Shown here one piece after another: positions 12,488 through 24,722 of a stretch of DNA of 64,000 bases. Position numbers and translations under genes: made by a program. Under the pieces are notes generated by a model, which saw only the letters and a list, made by a program, of their open reading frames with translations, did not search any database and was not told where the DNA came from. Source of the DNA: Nymphaea colorata (Eukaryota > Streptophyta > Magnoliopsida > Nymphaeales > Nymphaeaceae); assembly GCF_008831285.2 (NCBI RefSeq), contig NC_045143.1:5093503-5157502 (forward strand), in the 5' to 3' direction. Each line of letters starts with the position of its first letter. The stretch's first letter is position 1.

Positions 12488-15400
12488 TTACGAATTTACT
12501 GGTCTGCCATTCAGTTTTGGGAAGGGATCTTGCTTGCTAAGAACTACCACTTTGCTCTTGTGTGCGAAATATCCTTTCATAAGATTCTTGTGAATGAGTA
12601 TCGCCATTATACATTCAACCTGCAAAATCTGAATCAGTGACAATTTGAAAATGCAAGAGACAATATTTTGCTTCCCCCGATTACCTCATCAATGTCCATA
12701 TCCATCTCAAGCCATTTAAAAGCTTTTACTATGATTTCCAATTTTACTTGGTGCGCCTTGCTTGCATCCTTCTGCTTTTGGATGATGTATCTGCAAGGAA
12801 AGCATTAACGCTCAACTATACACAAAAGTATAAGATGAGGCAAAAGAAGTCTATACAGGTAGACACTAATTCTCACATCTTCTTCGTCAATCGTTGATAA
12901 ACTTGGAGCTCTAACTTCTCAAGAACAAGATAAACACCAGATCTTAAGAACCTGGAAAAAGCAAGTAATTTCAACAACATTCAAGCATCAGAACTGGATC
13001 TAAGAGGTGGAACAGAATTTGGAACCAATTTGAACAATTCAGGAGTACCTATCCTCATGCTTTTGAAGGGCATTCCTAAGAAGTCGAAGATCACCAGTAC
13101 GTAATGCTTGAATCACATCAGCATACTGAAACATTTAAACGAGTACTATTTCTGAAAAAGTACAGAATAGAAAAATAAACTGCAACAACCATATACAATT
13201 CATGCTCCATTTGGTGCTATGTTATCTCTCATGTTGGGAAATGTATTCAAAGCAGACCATTTTTTTCTCAGGAACATTCGTTGCATTAAGTGTGATAAAT
13301 AGGTGGCAACGTGTCAGACTTCCATAAGAACTAGATGTGGGTGCAGACCCAAGTCCAGTTTGCTATTCAGATCCATATGAAACCTTAACGTGCAGGTAAT
13401 GAGTGCAGATGCAGGTCAACCGGGATGCCAACCTGGATTTTGTTAGTAATTAAGTACTTTGTAACTGAAACCAGTCCATGCCAGCAAAACAATGCTTTCT
13501 TTTCATTATTTTTTTTTCTGCTTTGGAAAATTATAGATCCTAATCAGAACTCCAATTAGACCCTGGTCTGGAAATGAAACTCCACAAACTAATGCTGGCC
13601 ATACACTAATTGCACTCTATGGATTCAATATCCTCCTTTATTGCTGGTTAAAGAAAGGCCTAGGTCAATTGGCCTATTGAAACCCCTGGTGATAAATACT
13701 AAGGTCACTGTTACAGTCATATGGGTAAATACCCAATGACAGCCCATACGAGAAAGGGTACAGTGTTCACGTAAAGTCTTGCATATTTATATCTGCTAAT
13801 AAATTTCCCAGGCTAGATTATTTAAAGCATGTCTCTGGCTCCATGAAATCAATATCAGCAAACATGGAAACCTCAAGGTTGAAGAAAGCAAACCTACCCT
13901 TGTCAAATGCCTAAAGAAGAGCATCAAAGAAATATTCATCAACATACAATAGAATCAAACTAGATAGCTCCTATAAAGAAAATCACTTACTACTCACCTC
14001 AAGCAAATTATACTTCTCCAAAAGCCATTTCTTGGGTAGTATACCAAGTGAGAGCTTCACAGGTATCAGGTACTTTAGTATCAGCCTGTTCTCACAATTG
14101 AGAAGACATAAAATGATTTTATGTCTAAACATAAGAGACAAAATTCTTTCACATTGGACCATCATCGTAACTATCATGCACATATCCACTTACTACGTGA
14201 AATGTACGGTAATGGATAGCAATGGAATGGAGTAACCAACCAATACCTTATATTTGCTTGCTTTTGAGGATGACAGCGTTTTAAGGCATACATGAGCTTT
14301 TCTTCAGCCTGAGAAGAGAAACCAAATTTTATGATTCACCACCCTAACATAAAAAACATATTGTGGGGTTTTCTAGAACAAGAATCACCTCGACGTGCTA
14401 TATAATCACCAAGCAACTTGGAGATCCAAGTGCTCAACTTCCGTAGTGTTTTTTTCTTTTTTTCTTAATTCATTAATCCCTATGGCCCAGGAAATAGTCC
14501 AGCCAAATATGTCCAAATTTTGCTAACACATAGCAAGGAACAATCAATATCTTCGTTGATATTGCTGCTCACTTTCCTTTGTCCTCCTAGCTTGGTCGAT
14601 GTTTATTATGGAAGAGATATTTCACATGAAGAATCCAAATATTGGCAACTCCAGACTTTTAAGCAACCATAGTCATACAAGGTATTCCATCCAGTTAGTT
14701 GACAAATATTTCTGTCATTACCACATATTTCCAATTTCCTATAAACCATGTAAACCATACCCTTAAACAGATAAACTATTTAACAAGTAATACGAGTCAA
14801 GACAAATTTATAAATTATAATATACAAAAGATTAGCATTTTTACAAGTAATACCAAATTTATATCATTTCGTCTACTTTGTTGCTTATAATTTATATTTC
14901 TTTTCTTCTAAGACATGGCAAAAAACCATTCAAAAGAATCAGTTTCATTACATACAATAGATAAGTAGATATTTACTTTGAAAGCTCATCTAAATAGATT
15001 AAACTGCTTTTCCTTTTTTCTGTTTCATCCTTTCACTTTTTCCTTTATTCAAGACCAATAGAGAATTACTACTTCTCCCAACTGTTTGGAAAGAAGGTGT
15101 CAGGTATTGTCGCAACAGCATTGGCATATATAGAGTAAAGAAAATATTATGGTTCCAATTTCTACCTTCTAAGTCACAATTCAACAAGTCTAAAACTTTT
15201 GTAGATCTTATGATATTGCTGTTACTTACAGCGATGAAATTCTCATTAAAAACTTCTAAACGACCAGTATAGTACATGTATGTAACCTGCAATATTCAAC
15301 CATAGAAATAGGTCGGACTTCATGAATAATAGATAAAGAAAATAAAAATAAAATTTCTAATCTAAGAAAGGGGAAAGTAAAAACTAAATATTGATAATAC

Positions 15401-17740
15401 CTTGTCTCTTGTAGGAAACTCTTCAAAATCAAAAATACGTGCAGTCTCAATACTTCTTATCACACTCCTACAGAGGTGAACAGTGCCAAGCTGCACTAGA
15501 AGCACAATGCAAGCTCAACTTTTTTTTACTTCATAATGCTCATGATATTCTCCAAAAGTTCAAGAATCAAAGTTGACTCAAAAGAGAAGACAGGAAAAAG
15601 TAACAGTACCAACCTTGAAATATATTTTGAATAATTGGCATGTGACATACAGTGCTCCAACACGTTTTGGATTTTTACCCTTCAATAAGAAGGCAAATGG
15701 GAGTTAGGTGTCCCAATCGTTGACTCATTTCTTCAAGATAAAAAAAGCCCATACAGGCATTTCTAAGGAAAATAATAGACTATAGATTTCAAGTAATTCA
15801 AGTGAAACTGCATAAGATCAAATGATGTGGCACTTAACACATCAAACATATAAATTTTCCTTCGTCATTCAAAAAAATTCTGGTACTTCAAGAAAATTAA
15901 TGGCAAGAATATGGAAGGAAAACAAAAAAAGATTGAGAAAGAAGAAACAAGCTGTTAAGCAAAAAAGATCGGTCAACAAGGAGCTAGGTTGGTCAGGAGC
16001 TTCAACAAGGGAAATCATGTCAATTGGATTTCTGACCATAAAGTGAAGCAACGTTTGCTTATTTAGAATTTGGGCTTCCAAAAAGGGTTGAATTCCAAAA
16101 TTTTCGTGTCATGTTTGAGAGAGGGTTTTGGCCTCCTGTGCTATGGTTAGGATGCAAAACAAGTATATTAGTTCCACAATGAACTCCCTGATACAAATTG
16201 TTCAGCTGCTCCTTCCAGGTTACCTCCTCTTATGCCAATACCTGTCAAACAATCGGCATATGTAGACAATCCTGACTTCCTTTAAAATTCTAAATGAACA
16301 ACAATTATTTGTAACCACACCGGATTCTCGATTCATATGTCTGAATCAAAGAAAGGAAGGAGGATACAGATACTAATAAAAGATCAACCAAAGATCCTGT
16401 CTTTCTGTTCTCGGGGTAGAATAAATAATCTTTTTTTTTTCTCTGTCTTTCAAGAAGATCAAGTCATCACAGATACTTAGCTTAGAACTTAATTCATTTT
16501 CCAGTTCACTTCTACTGTTTGTATCCATGATGGATAGAACACTGGTCGAACCTCTTTCGTATGATATAATTCTATAAAGAATATTCATATAATAAGGACA
16601 GCTGGAAGGAACGAAATAGTAGAAAAATATGAGAAACTCAAATGCATCAAGGGTGACAAATTGAGCCAATTACCCATTCCCCCCCACAAATTCCATCTAC
16701 GATTCCTAGCATCATCTATTATACCAGGAAACTACTAGACTGGTAAGTAAGTCAGACGGTAAGCATTGTTATGCAAGTGTGAGATGCTCCCAAAATTTTT
16801 TAAGAACATTAAAGGAAGAACTTGAACAGATCAAGATAACAGAGTAACAATATGCATTTCTGTAGTTGATTGTCGTCCATCACCAGAAAACAATTCATCC
16901 ATAAACATTTAACTGGTTCAAAGAGCGCTGAGATTTTTCTTTTTAACAAAAGCAAGATAGGTGCATTTGTGAGTTCAGTATATTATATTCTAAGCCCAAG
17001 AAAAATTAGTCCACCACATTCAAGTAAAGGTCAGAAGAAACATCAAATAAGTATAGGAGATATACAGCAAGTGCGCCAAACACTTTCATTAGAAAGGAAC
17101 CAGCTGCCTTCAATTTATCAGGATTCTTCCCAACGGCAACCAACTCTCTATCAGCCTGCACGCAGATTAAACCAGAGTCAAAAACCATAATTCTTGAAAC
17201 CAATTACCGTTAAGTAATGACTCAACTTAACAATGAACTGTTCATAAATCATGGTCATTCAGCTTCCACCTTTTCACGGCCTACACTCCTAGAACATAAG
17301 AAAACAAACAAACAAACCGAAAATTAACCTAATATCACCTGTTCGGCAAGCCCCCGAATATCGAACACTATCACATACAGAGCTTCCAGGGCCCACGCAG
17401 ATTCCCAATTTCGAAATTCCTGCAGAAAAGCACTGAAAATTCCAAGTTAATTAAAACTAACCAAAAGAAAAATAACAAAAACTGGGAAGGTTGCGTCTCC
17501 CCGTACTTTGCCGACTTCTCAAACGCATTATACGCATCAACGAAGTGATCGTTCCGGAAGCTTTGCAAGCATCTAAGATGGTTCACCAGAATCTCGGCGA
17601 ACTGCACGTACTTGTCGTTCTGCCTGACCAATCTGTTGGCGTCCTTGTGCCAAAAACTTAACAGTTCAGATAATGAAGACAGAAAAGAAATTATGGGTGA
17701 CCCACCAGCAGAAATTGGTGCTAAGGAACTTCATCTTATT

Positions 17741-17775
<35 letters not shown>

Positions 17776-17931
17776 GAAGACGTTGAGGGCGTCGGCCAGG
17801 GAGAGGAAGTTGGAGGAGAGGGAGAGAAGGGATCGGAGGGAGGGGCCGTCCTGGTTGGTAATGGCATCACAGAAGCGGTTGAGATATTGGGTTATCCTTC
17901 TATGAGCCTCCCCCATGCTCAAGTACGCCAT
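12488..17931 (-). CDS. THP1: THP1/EER5-type PCI-domain protein of the TREX-2 complex, complete
   Basis: Plant THP1 (EER5 in Arabidopsis, PCID2 in animals) is the PCI scaffold of the TREX-2 complex, which couples transcription to mRNA export at the nuclear pore. Thirteen exons join in frame to 410 aa, near the known plant length: 17773-17931, 17507-17643, 17339-17432, 17066-17155, 15614-15679, 15401-15490, 15230-15286, 14247-14308, 13998-14085, 13049-13125, 12877-12951, 12685-12790 and 12488-12619. Family signatures are the N-terminus MAYLSMGEAHRRIT, EFRNWESAWALEALYV, KRVGALYVTCQLFKIYFK, VTYMYYTGRLEVFNENF, LKYLIPVKLSLGILPK in the PCI region, and a C-terminus ending QDPFPKLNGRPVNS. The ATG at 17931 matches the family start. 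The 5' leader and intron 1 are CT-rich. No defect is visible, so the gene is probably functional. Confidence 0.94.
17742..17771. repeat. (GA)n microsatellite abutting the THP1 intron 1 donor
   Basis: On the gene's strand, exon 1 ends CCAG and the intron begins GT followed directly by a (CT) tract of about 28 bases. The microsatellite therefore makes up most of the 5' splice site's intronic side. Confidence 0.93.
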
Positions 17932-20302
17932 TCTCTCTCTCCCCTTCTCAATCTCTCTCTGCCACCCACTTGCTGCCCTGTGTTTCTCGAGTCCCAACTC
18001 CCTTCGGCAGTGACGGTGGTGGTCGGTGTTTCTCCGGTCTTCTCAGTCTCCCCAAATCTCTCTCTGGTTTCGGTTCATGGGTTGATTTTCCAACTTACAA
18101 TCCGACCTTCTTATTGGGTCGCTCGTGTGGTCAATATGGTATTGAAAATGAATCGTTCTAGGACATGATACAGACGATCGGATCCCTTCCAGTTTAATCT
18201 TCTTTTTTTCACATTTAATGTAACTTAAAATTATTTTAAAATTTTTTAAAATAAGGAAAATGCCAAAAAGGTATATGTCCAATTTCACTTTATAATTTTA
18301 ATAGCGTATGAAGAGTTTGTAAAAGATTTAGTCAGGAAAGCTTGAAGAATATGGTCGGTAGATGCTTGACTTTATCAATATGTCAATATCTAATATATTC
18401 ACAACGGCTATTCGATAGTAGAGAATCTGTTTTTGAGATAGGAGTCCTAGATCATGCCCTCACCAACGCAAGCTAATTTGAAAGTGATTTGACTTGTAAT
18501 AAAAAACATTGGCATCCAATTTATATTGTACATAATTTATGTTTGGAATTCAAAAATTACCACATTCTTTTTAATCAGTAAGTTACACACACGAGCCAGC
18601 TTCAGACGATGTAGTGCAGCCGGAAAAGTAAAGCTGCTCACACACTAAAGGGATCCAAGGTCTGAATCTCTTGTTATTCCTATGAGTTGCAAACAGTGTC
18701 AAGGGCAACACTTTAATCAGTGTACCATAAGTCTACTCAAGTTCCGAAATAAGTCAAAATCTTATAACCATAAAGTCTCAAAATTAAGTCAAAATCTTAA
18801 AACCATAAGAGTCTAAATTTATGGGTGTTATGCCGAAAGCCCTGTTCCCTAAATAAACATTAAAAAACAGTGAAAAAAGAACATATAAGAGCCAGCTCTT
18901 TTGACATAAAAGCACCAATTACGAAGAATTGAACATCCATAGTAAGTTTTTTGACGTACTGTGGTAGGAGAAGAAGAGGAGGCATCCTTAGCTACTTCAC
19001 AACTCTCAACAAGTACATTATTCTTGACTACCAAGTAAAGAGACTACCATGCCCACAATTAATTGAACTTACACTGGAAAAGTTGACCTAACCCGCAACC
19101 AAAACCAAATGCAAGCACAAAATTTTGGCCCCAAACATAATTTGGATCAAATCCAAACTGACCAGAGAAAATGTGGATTGAGGATTACGATTTTTTACTT
19201 CCTTTTTTGTATTCCACCCCACCAGCTGCCAGGTATTTCATACATAATCCTTAGCACAAATTGAAACATTCATTTTCTTGTGGTGAAGTAATCTAGGAAG
19301 GCATAGTAACTTAAATTAATGTTTATAATTAACGAGCAATGAAGCGAATCTTGGTCTGACAAACCCTTGGATGTCAACTCCAAAGTGATGAAGACAGAAA
19401 TAAAATTATTTGCGTTGCAAGGATTGTAGCTCCTAGGATGCACTTTCTAACTAATTTCAACAGTCTTCTTAGCATTGAAGCTAATCAATAAAACTCACTC
19501 TCATGCCCCAGAAAAATCAAGGTTATTATTCATCCCACGGTTACCAGGAAACCTGATCCCTCACTTAATGATTTGTTTAATTCTCTTTCTCATACTACCT
19601 CCCTAAATCACTTTCATTCACCTACTCTAAAGTAATAACATAATATCTTAGCAGCTGGTTTGATTCACGTCTCTCTTCCCGTGCCTGTTACAAATATTAG
19701 AGACCGTGAATTCCTACTACCATCTCGCTTGAACGGACAAGGAAAGGAAAAGAAAGGAGAAGAAGTTGAATAATAATATTAACAGTTTCATAGAGCTCCT
19801 AAATGCGCAATTGATGAGTGGCACTTGATGAGATTTTGATGCTTTGCTAGTTAAATGAATCTCGCTCTCCACTTATAAATTGTAATTGATTTTTGAATTA
19901 CCAGACAAAATACTACAGTAAACAGTTGCAGTTACTGCCCTGAAAGACGAGGCAAGTTAGCAAATGAAACCAAACAGATGTTACATATAATCAAAACTTA
20001 CAGAACTTTTTGGAATGGAATAGGTTGTGCCTCTGGACTAGTCAAAGTTTCATGTTTCCGATAAGAATTCGGAAAGAAAGGTTCCTATTTTTAAAAAATT
20101 GAGAGAATTGAAATAGTTCTCCAATAGCTGCAAGGCATTCAGGAACCTCATAATTGGAAGCCGATTTCAGAAAACTCCCAAAAGATATATTTCCTTATTT
20201 TCACAGACATCTTGCAGTATGAAAGGTAAAAATGTTTTACCTGATTGAATACGCCATATTCAACCACACCGACCCCTAACCCCACCCACTTTGCAACTTC
20301 TA
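17932..20302. other. Intergenic, THP1 5' flank and unremarkable AT-rich DNA
   Basis: 17932-18000 is CT-rich and is the probable THP1 leader and promoter. Short frames in 17.9-18.2 kb are low-complexity Ser/Pro runs in that leader and are not supported as genes. Nothing recognisable was seen from 18.2 to 20.3 kb. Confidence 0.6.
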
Positions 20303-21050
20303 TGTATTAGATAGCTCTTGTGCTTCTAACCTTAATACTTCAAATACTAGTATCTTTATTTCATTGTTCTTTGTTACATCCATGGTTCTTTATCTTCTAA
20401 CTTGAAGCTGACAATGCACTTTCAGCCCATCAGTAACCATTTCTAATGGGAGTCAATATACTACATGGTTTCTCAGGTCTGGTTCGGATATTGACGCAGA
20501 TAGGAAATGGTTCCTTATAGAATGAAAGGACACTGTCAGCTTCCGGTGAGGAGACAAAGATCAATGGGTGCAACAATGAACAATGAAATTTGAAATAAAG
20601 ATATTAAAACAATATGGAAATTATTCAGGTCAGAAGCCTAAGAGCTATCTGTTCATTTATTGCTTGCAGGAAATCACATACTGGTGGTTTTGCCTCTAGA
20701 ATTACATTAATGAAAAAAATGAAAGTGAACTATGCAAAATGGAGACAAACGGAGCTAATCTATATTAGATTGCTCTGGCGATAATAATTGCTATATGGTT
20801 TTTGGCATCTTTATTTCATCTTCCATTGTTCTTTTTCTATTAACTTAAAACTTACAATGCTCTTTCAATCCATCAAAAACCATTTTCAATGGGCATTCAT
20901 TTCCGAACCAAAGCTGGGAAACCATCTACAGGTGGAGCAGAGAAAACCAACGGAGCCCATCGACCTCTCCAACTAGAGAGGAAGTAACCAATGGAGCCTC
21001 CTTCCTTGGCGATTCAATGAAGGATGCAGGGCTCCATTGGCTCATTAAGA
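20303..21050. repeat. Foldback repeat family, two units with a reversed spacer
   Basis: The arms start with a word like AGCTCCTAGGCTTCTGACC (here diverged, near 20309). They run through 'tatctttatttcatctttcattgttctttgtt' in pieces and meet their reverse complement, which ends near 20650 as GAAGCCTAAGAGCTATCT. A spacer of about 115 bp follows and then the next left arm, to about 21050. Compared with the copies at 26.1, 28.0, 28.7, 29.7 and 42.8 kb, the spacer at 20650-20765 is in the opposite orientation. No coding capacity was seen, so this is a non-autonomous foldback or satellite-like family. Confidence 0.75.
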
Positions 21051-21731
21051 CAATTTCCATGGTAATTGGCAATTGGTAACTCAATATTGTGAATCAGAGA
21101 AAAATGTTTCAAAAGTATTTTTCTACAAAAATAATTAAAATAATAAAAATTGGTATTTTTTAAAGATAATTAAAAGCTGACAGGCAGCACCATAGTCGGC
21201 CATCGAATCGAAATATTTATTTTAAAAGATAATTAAAGAAAAGTTTGTAGAACCATAATTTTCAATGTTTATATGCTATAAGCCCCAAGAGGTCTGGGCC
21301 AGGAGCTGATAGGCAGCTAGTTGCTGCTCAAATCCAGGAAGGCACCTCCCCTTATACAAGCCAATGCATGTCAAGATGATCATTAGGGCTGAAGAATGGC
21401 ATTGGCTCTCAAAGGGCAATAAAGTCTCTCAAGTATGGATGGTTTCATCCAAATAGTAATAATTTAGATGCCATAAACCTATCTAATGGACAAGCCTAGG
21501 GATGAACTAAGTAAAACTTGAGATATGATAGCAGTTTGTTTAAGCTGTTAGGTTATTCAAAAGTATTCAATTGATGAGGTCAAAGGTGCTGTCATGTAAA
21601 TGAAAGCGCACCGGCAGCCAAATGAATAACTTTTAAAATAGTTGAGTTACATCTAAGGAGCTGATGCGCAAGGTGTGAATGTCTTGCATCAAAATTAGGA
21701 TAGATTCATAAAACACTTGAACAAATGTCCC

Positions 21732-21908
21732 ATTAATCCATATCAGTTTTGAGATAGATTTTTCAAGCACTTACATGTTGTTCCTAATGCATTAATCCAT
21801 ATCAGTCTTGAGATAGATTTTTCAAGCACTTACATGTTGTTCCTAATGCATTAATCCATATCAGTCTTGAGATAGATTTTTCAAGCACTTACATTTTGTT
21901 CCTAATAC
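21732..21908. repeat. Three tandem copies of a 59-bp unit
   Basis: The unit starts ATTAATCCATATCAGT at 21732, 21791 and 21850, with few differences. It is followed at about 21900-22015 by further short duplications of 'taagggtctcaacg.aaaggga'. It lies 1.3-1.5 kb upstream of the phosphodiesterase gene. Confidence 0.9.
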
Positions 21909-22744
21909 CAAACGGCTCGTTAAGGGTCTCAACGAAAAGGGAATTACATGTTGTTCCTAATGCTAAACCGCCCTTAAGGGTCTCAACGGAAAGGGAAGGT
22001 CTCAACTGAAAGGGAAGGCTTTACTGTTAACCCCCTCTCCAAAAGCCAGATTATAAGGAAAAACATGATTCTTCATCGGCCTCCCCTTTCCCAAGCTTCT
22101 TCAAGATTTTCATGGAAAGAACTTGATTTCTGAAAACCTGAATCTGTGTCGTTTGAACAACTAAAAAACTGTTAAGGACAAAAGGAGACTTGATTGACGG
22201 CGACATTTGATTGAGCCTTCTTCAAAGTTTTCGTGCGTAGGTCTAAGTTCACCTTTTCTTTGGCGACAGATGCGCAAGATGGGTCAACCAGGGCAGCAAT
22301 TCTGACTGGATGTTGTAAAAGTGAAGGCGATTCCTATGGGCGAATAGGAATAGGTCATCATCGTGCATTCAATTATGAAATAATTTGCGTTCTAATATGC
22401 CAATCAGCCATTCCAAAAAATTTTAAATTGCGAGCTCGTTCTTCTCCTGCAAAATTGAAAGACCAGCAATGTCAAAGTCTTTCACCGTAATTTGTTTTTT
22501 CCACTGTATATAGTTCCTGTTTGAGAGATGCACCGTGTACAATTCTTGTATTGGCAATCCACAGGTTTTAAGGTTTCTGTTTCCTCTTCTTGGTAGAAAT
22601 CTGTATTTGAGAACTTGGAGAGATAATAGAGACGCGTTTGTTACCTTGATTACAAATTCAAGATCTGTCAACAGCCACTTAAAATTCACAGCCTGCTCCC
22701 TGAGTTTGACATCTCAGAGTTTCGATTTCTGTCTTATTTGAAGA

Positions 22745-22920
22745 GGGATTCGCAATACAATTGGAACAAAATGAAAATGTTCATTAACCAATGGCTTGAA
22801 GTTTTTTGTCGGAACCCATCTGAAACCAAGTGGTCCAAATGACGATCGTTTTCCACCGTTTATCTTGGCCCATAAACGGCGACGCTGACGTGATCCCAAC
22901 TCAACCACTCCGAGCATATG
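22745..22920. repeat. Inverted partner of 26800-26965
   Basis: The reverse complement of this stretch shares blocks with 26800-26965: GAGTGGTTGAGTTGGGAT, AAGATAAACGGTGGAAAA, and diverged sequence between and after them. Reading frames across the pair conserve a peptide resembling KINGGKRSSFG, but both copies are broken or short. It may be an old dispersed repeat or a captured exon; I do not recognise the source. Confidence 0.6.
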
Positions 22921-23243
22921 CAGCGAGATTTTTGATTCCTGTAAATCCTCCTACCCATTTCATTGACTCAGCAAACTAGATTACTTTTGCTGTTTATCCA
23001 CCGAAACCAGAGTAGGAACACGTTACACCCATCGAAAGACACTCGAATACTCCAAGATCTTTCTGCTTTGATCAGAGAACGGAACACCCACAAGTGACTC
23101 GAATACTCCGAGATCTCTTTCTTGAGGCTAGGAAACCTCTATCACCGTTCTCCTCTTCTCAATCACCTTCTTTACTGCCCGCATACCTTCTTCTCCCCTT
23201 CTAAAATTTCTGAAACCCATTCCGTCACTGATTCTTAGACAAG

Positions 23244-24722
23244 ATGGGGCCGCCTTCCCTCTCCATCCTACCTCCTGACTCTTCCGAGCTTTCCCCAACT
23301 TCTGCCCTTCTCCAAGACGACGCCTCTGTAAGCCTCAACCTCCCGATCCACCACCACTCCTCATCCCCAGGCCCCAAGAGGCCGGCTGGAGCCTTCTTCA
23401 TCTTCATGGTAATCACGACTTGCATCTCTGTGTCAACTGCCATCGCCTTCGGGTTCCTCTTCTTCGTCTCCCCCACCAACACCAACCACCATCCTGTCCA
23501 GCAGCCTCTAGAGAACTCCAGACCCCTACAGAAGCTTCAGAAGCCGGCTGTGATTCTTATTTCCTCAGATGGGTTCCGATTTGGGTATCAATTCAAGACC
23601 CCAACTCCAAACATCCACAGGCTTATCTCTAATGGCACTGAAGCAGTAACAGGTTTGATATCGGTCTTCCCCACTTTGACATTTCCCAATCATTATTCCA
23701 TTGCTACTGGACTCTACCCTGCATGGCATGGCATAATCAACAACCATTTTAAGGATCCTGTTACAAACGATAGTTTTAACATGCAAAGCCATGAGCCCAA
23801 GTGGTGGTTGGGTGAACCGATTTGGGAGACTGTGGTGAACAATGGTTTGAAGGCAGCTACCTATTTTTGGCCTGGATCAGAAGTCCATAAGGGGAAGTGG
23901 GACTGCCCACCAAAGTACTGTAAGAATTATGATGGCTCTGTGCCTTTTGAAGAGAGGGTTGATACCGTTTTGAGCTACTTTGATCTCCCTGATGAGGAGA
24001 GGCCTGTATTCATGACTCTATACTTTGAGGACCCAGATCACCAGGGCCACCAAGTTGGGCCCGATGATCCCTTGATCACGGAAGCAGTCGCTAGGATTGA
24101 TCGGATGATCGGGAGATTGATTGCAGGGCTGGAGAAGAGAGGAGTGTTTGAGGATGTGACGACTATCATGGTTGGGGATCACGGTATGGTGGGTACATGT
24201 GACGGGAAGCTGATCTTTTTAGACGACCTGGCCCCTTGGATTGAAGTTCAGCACGATTGGGTTCAATCTTATAGCCCCCTGCTTGCGATAAGGCCTCCTC
24301 CTGGATCCTCGCCGGCCGACGTCGTTGCGAAGATGAATGAAGGACTGAGCTCTGGAAAGGTTAAGAATGGGGAGTACTTAAAGATTTTCCTTAAGGAGAA
24401 TTTGCCCAGTAGGCTGCATTATGTAGACAGCTACCGAATTCCTCCGATTATTGGATTAGTTGCAGAAGGGTACAAAGTGGAGCAAAAGCGTTCCAACCGC
24501 CAGGAGTGTGGTGGTGCTCATGGATATGATAATGAATTCTTTTCTATGAGAACGATCTTTATTGGTCATGGACCTCAATTTGCAAGGGGCCGCAAGGTGC
24601 CATCGTTCGAAAACATTGAGATCTATAACTTGATTGCTTCTATTCTTAATTTAAAGGTGGCACCGAACAATGGGACGGCTTCTTTTGCCAACTCGATTCT
24701 TCTTCCTGCTGCATCAAGTTGA
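23244..24722 (+). CDS. Nucleotide pyrophosphatase/phosphodiesterase (ENPP family), intronless
   Basis: This is an alkaline-phosphatase-superfamily enzyme hydrolysing nucleotide phosphodiester or pyrophosphate bonds. The 492-aa single-exon frame begins at an in-context ATG. It has a cytosolic N-tail, one hydrophobic segment at about residues 50-75 (type II anchor or signal anchor), a linker, then the catalytic domain. All expected metal and catalytic residues are visible: D109 in SSDGF, the nucleophile T146 in TFPNH, N166 in IINN, D265 and H269 in EDPDHQGH, D312 and H313 in VGDHGM, and H426 in GGAHGYDNEF. Potential N-glycosylation sites occur (for example NGT at 130-132 and 476-478), which fits a secretory route. 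Plant members are reported in plastids and the secretory pathway and can act on nucleotide sugars such as ADP-glucose; the substrate here is not deducible. A CT-rich leader precedes it. It appears intact. Confidence 0.95.
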   Translation: MGPPSLSILPPDSSELSPTSALLQDDASVSLNLPIHHHSSSPGPKRPAGAFFIFMVITTCISVSTAIAFGFLFFVSPTNTNHHPVQQPLENSRPLQKLQKPAVILISSDGFRFGYQFKTPTPNIHRLISNGTEAVTGLISVFPTLTFPNHYSIATGLYPAWHGIINNHFKDPVTNDSFNMQSHEPKWWLGEPIWETVVNNGLKAATYFWPGSEVHKGKWDCPPKYCKNYDGSVPFEERVDTVLSYFDLPDEERPVFMTLYFEDPDHQGHQVGPDDPLITEAVARIDRMIGRLIAGLEKRGVFEDVTTIMVGDHGMVGTCDGKLIFLDDLAPWIEVQHDWVQSYSPLLAIRPPPGSSPADVVAKMNEGLSSGKVKNGEYLKIFLKENLPSRLHYVDSYRIPPIIGLVAEGYKVEQKRSNRQECGGAHGYDNEFFSMRTIFIGHGPQFARGRKVPSFENIEIYNLIASILNLKVAPNNGTASFANSILLPAASS

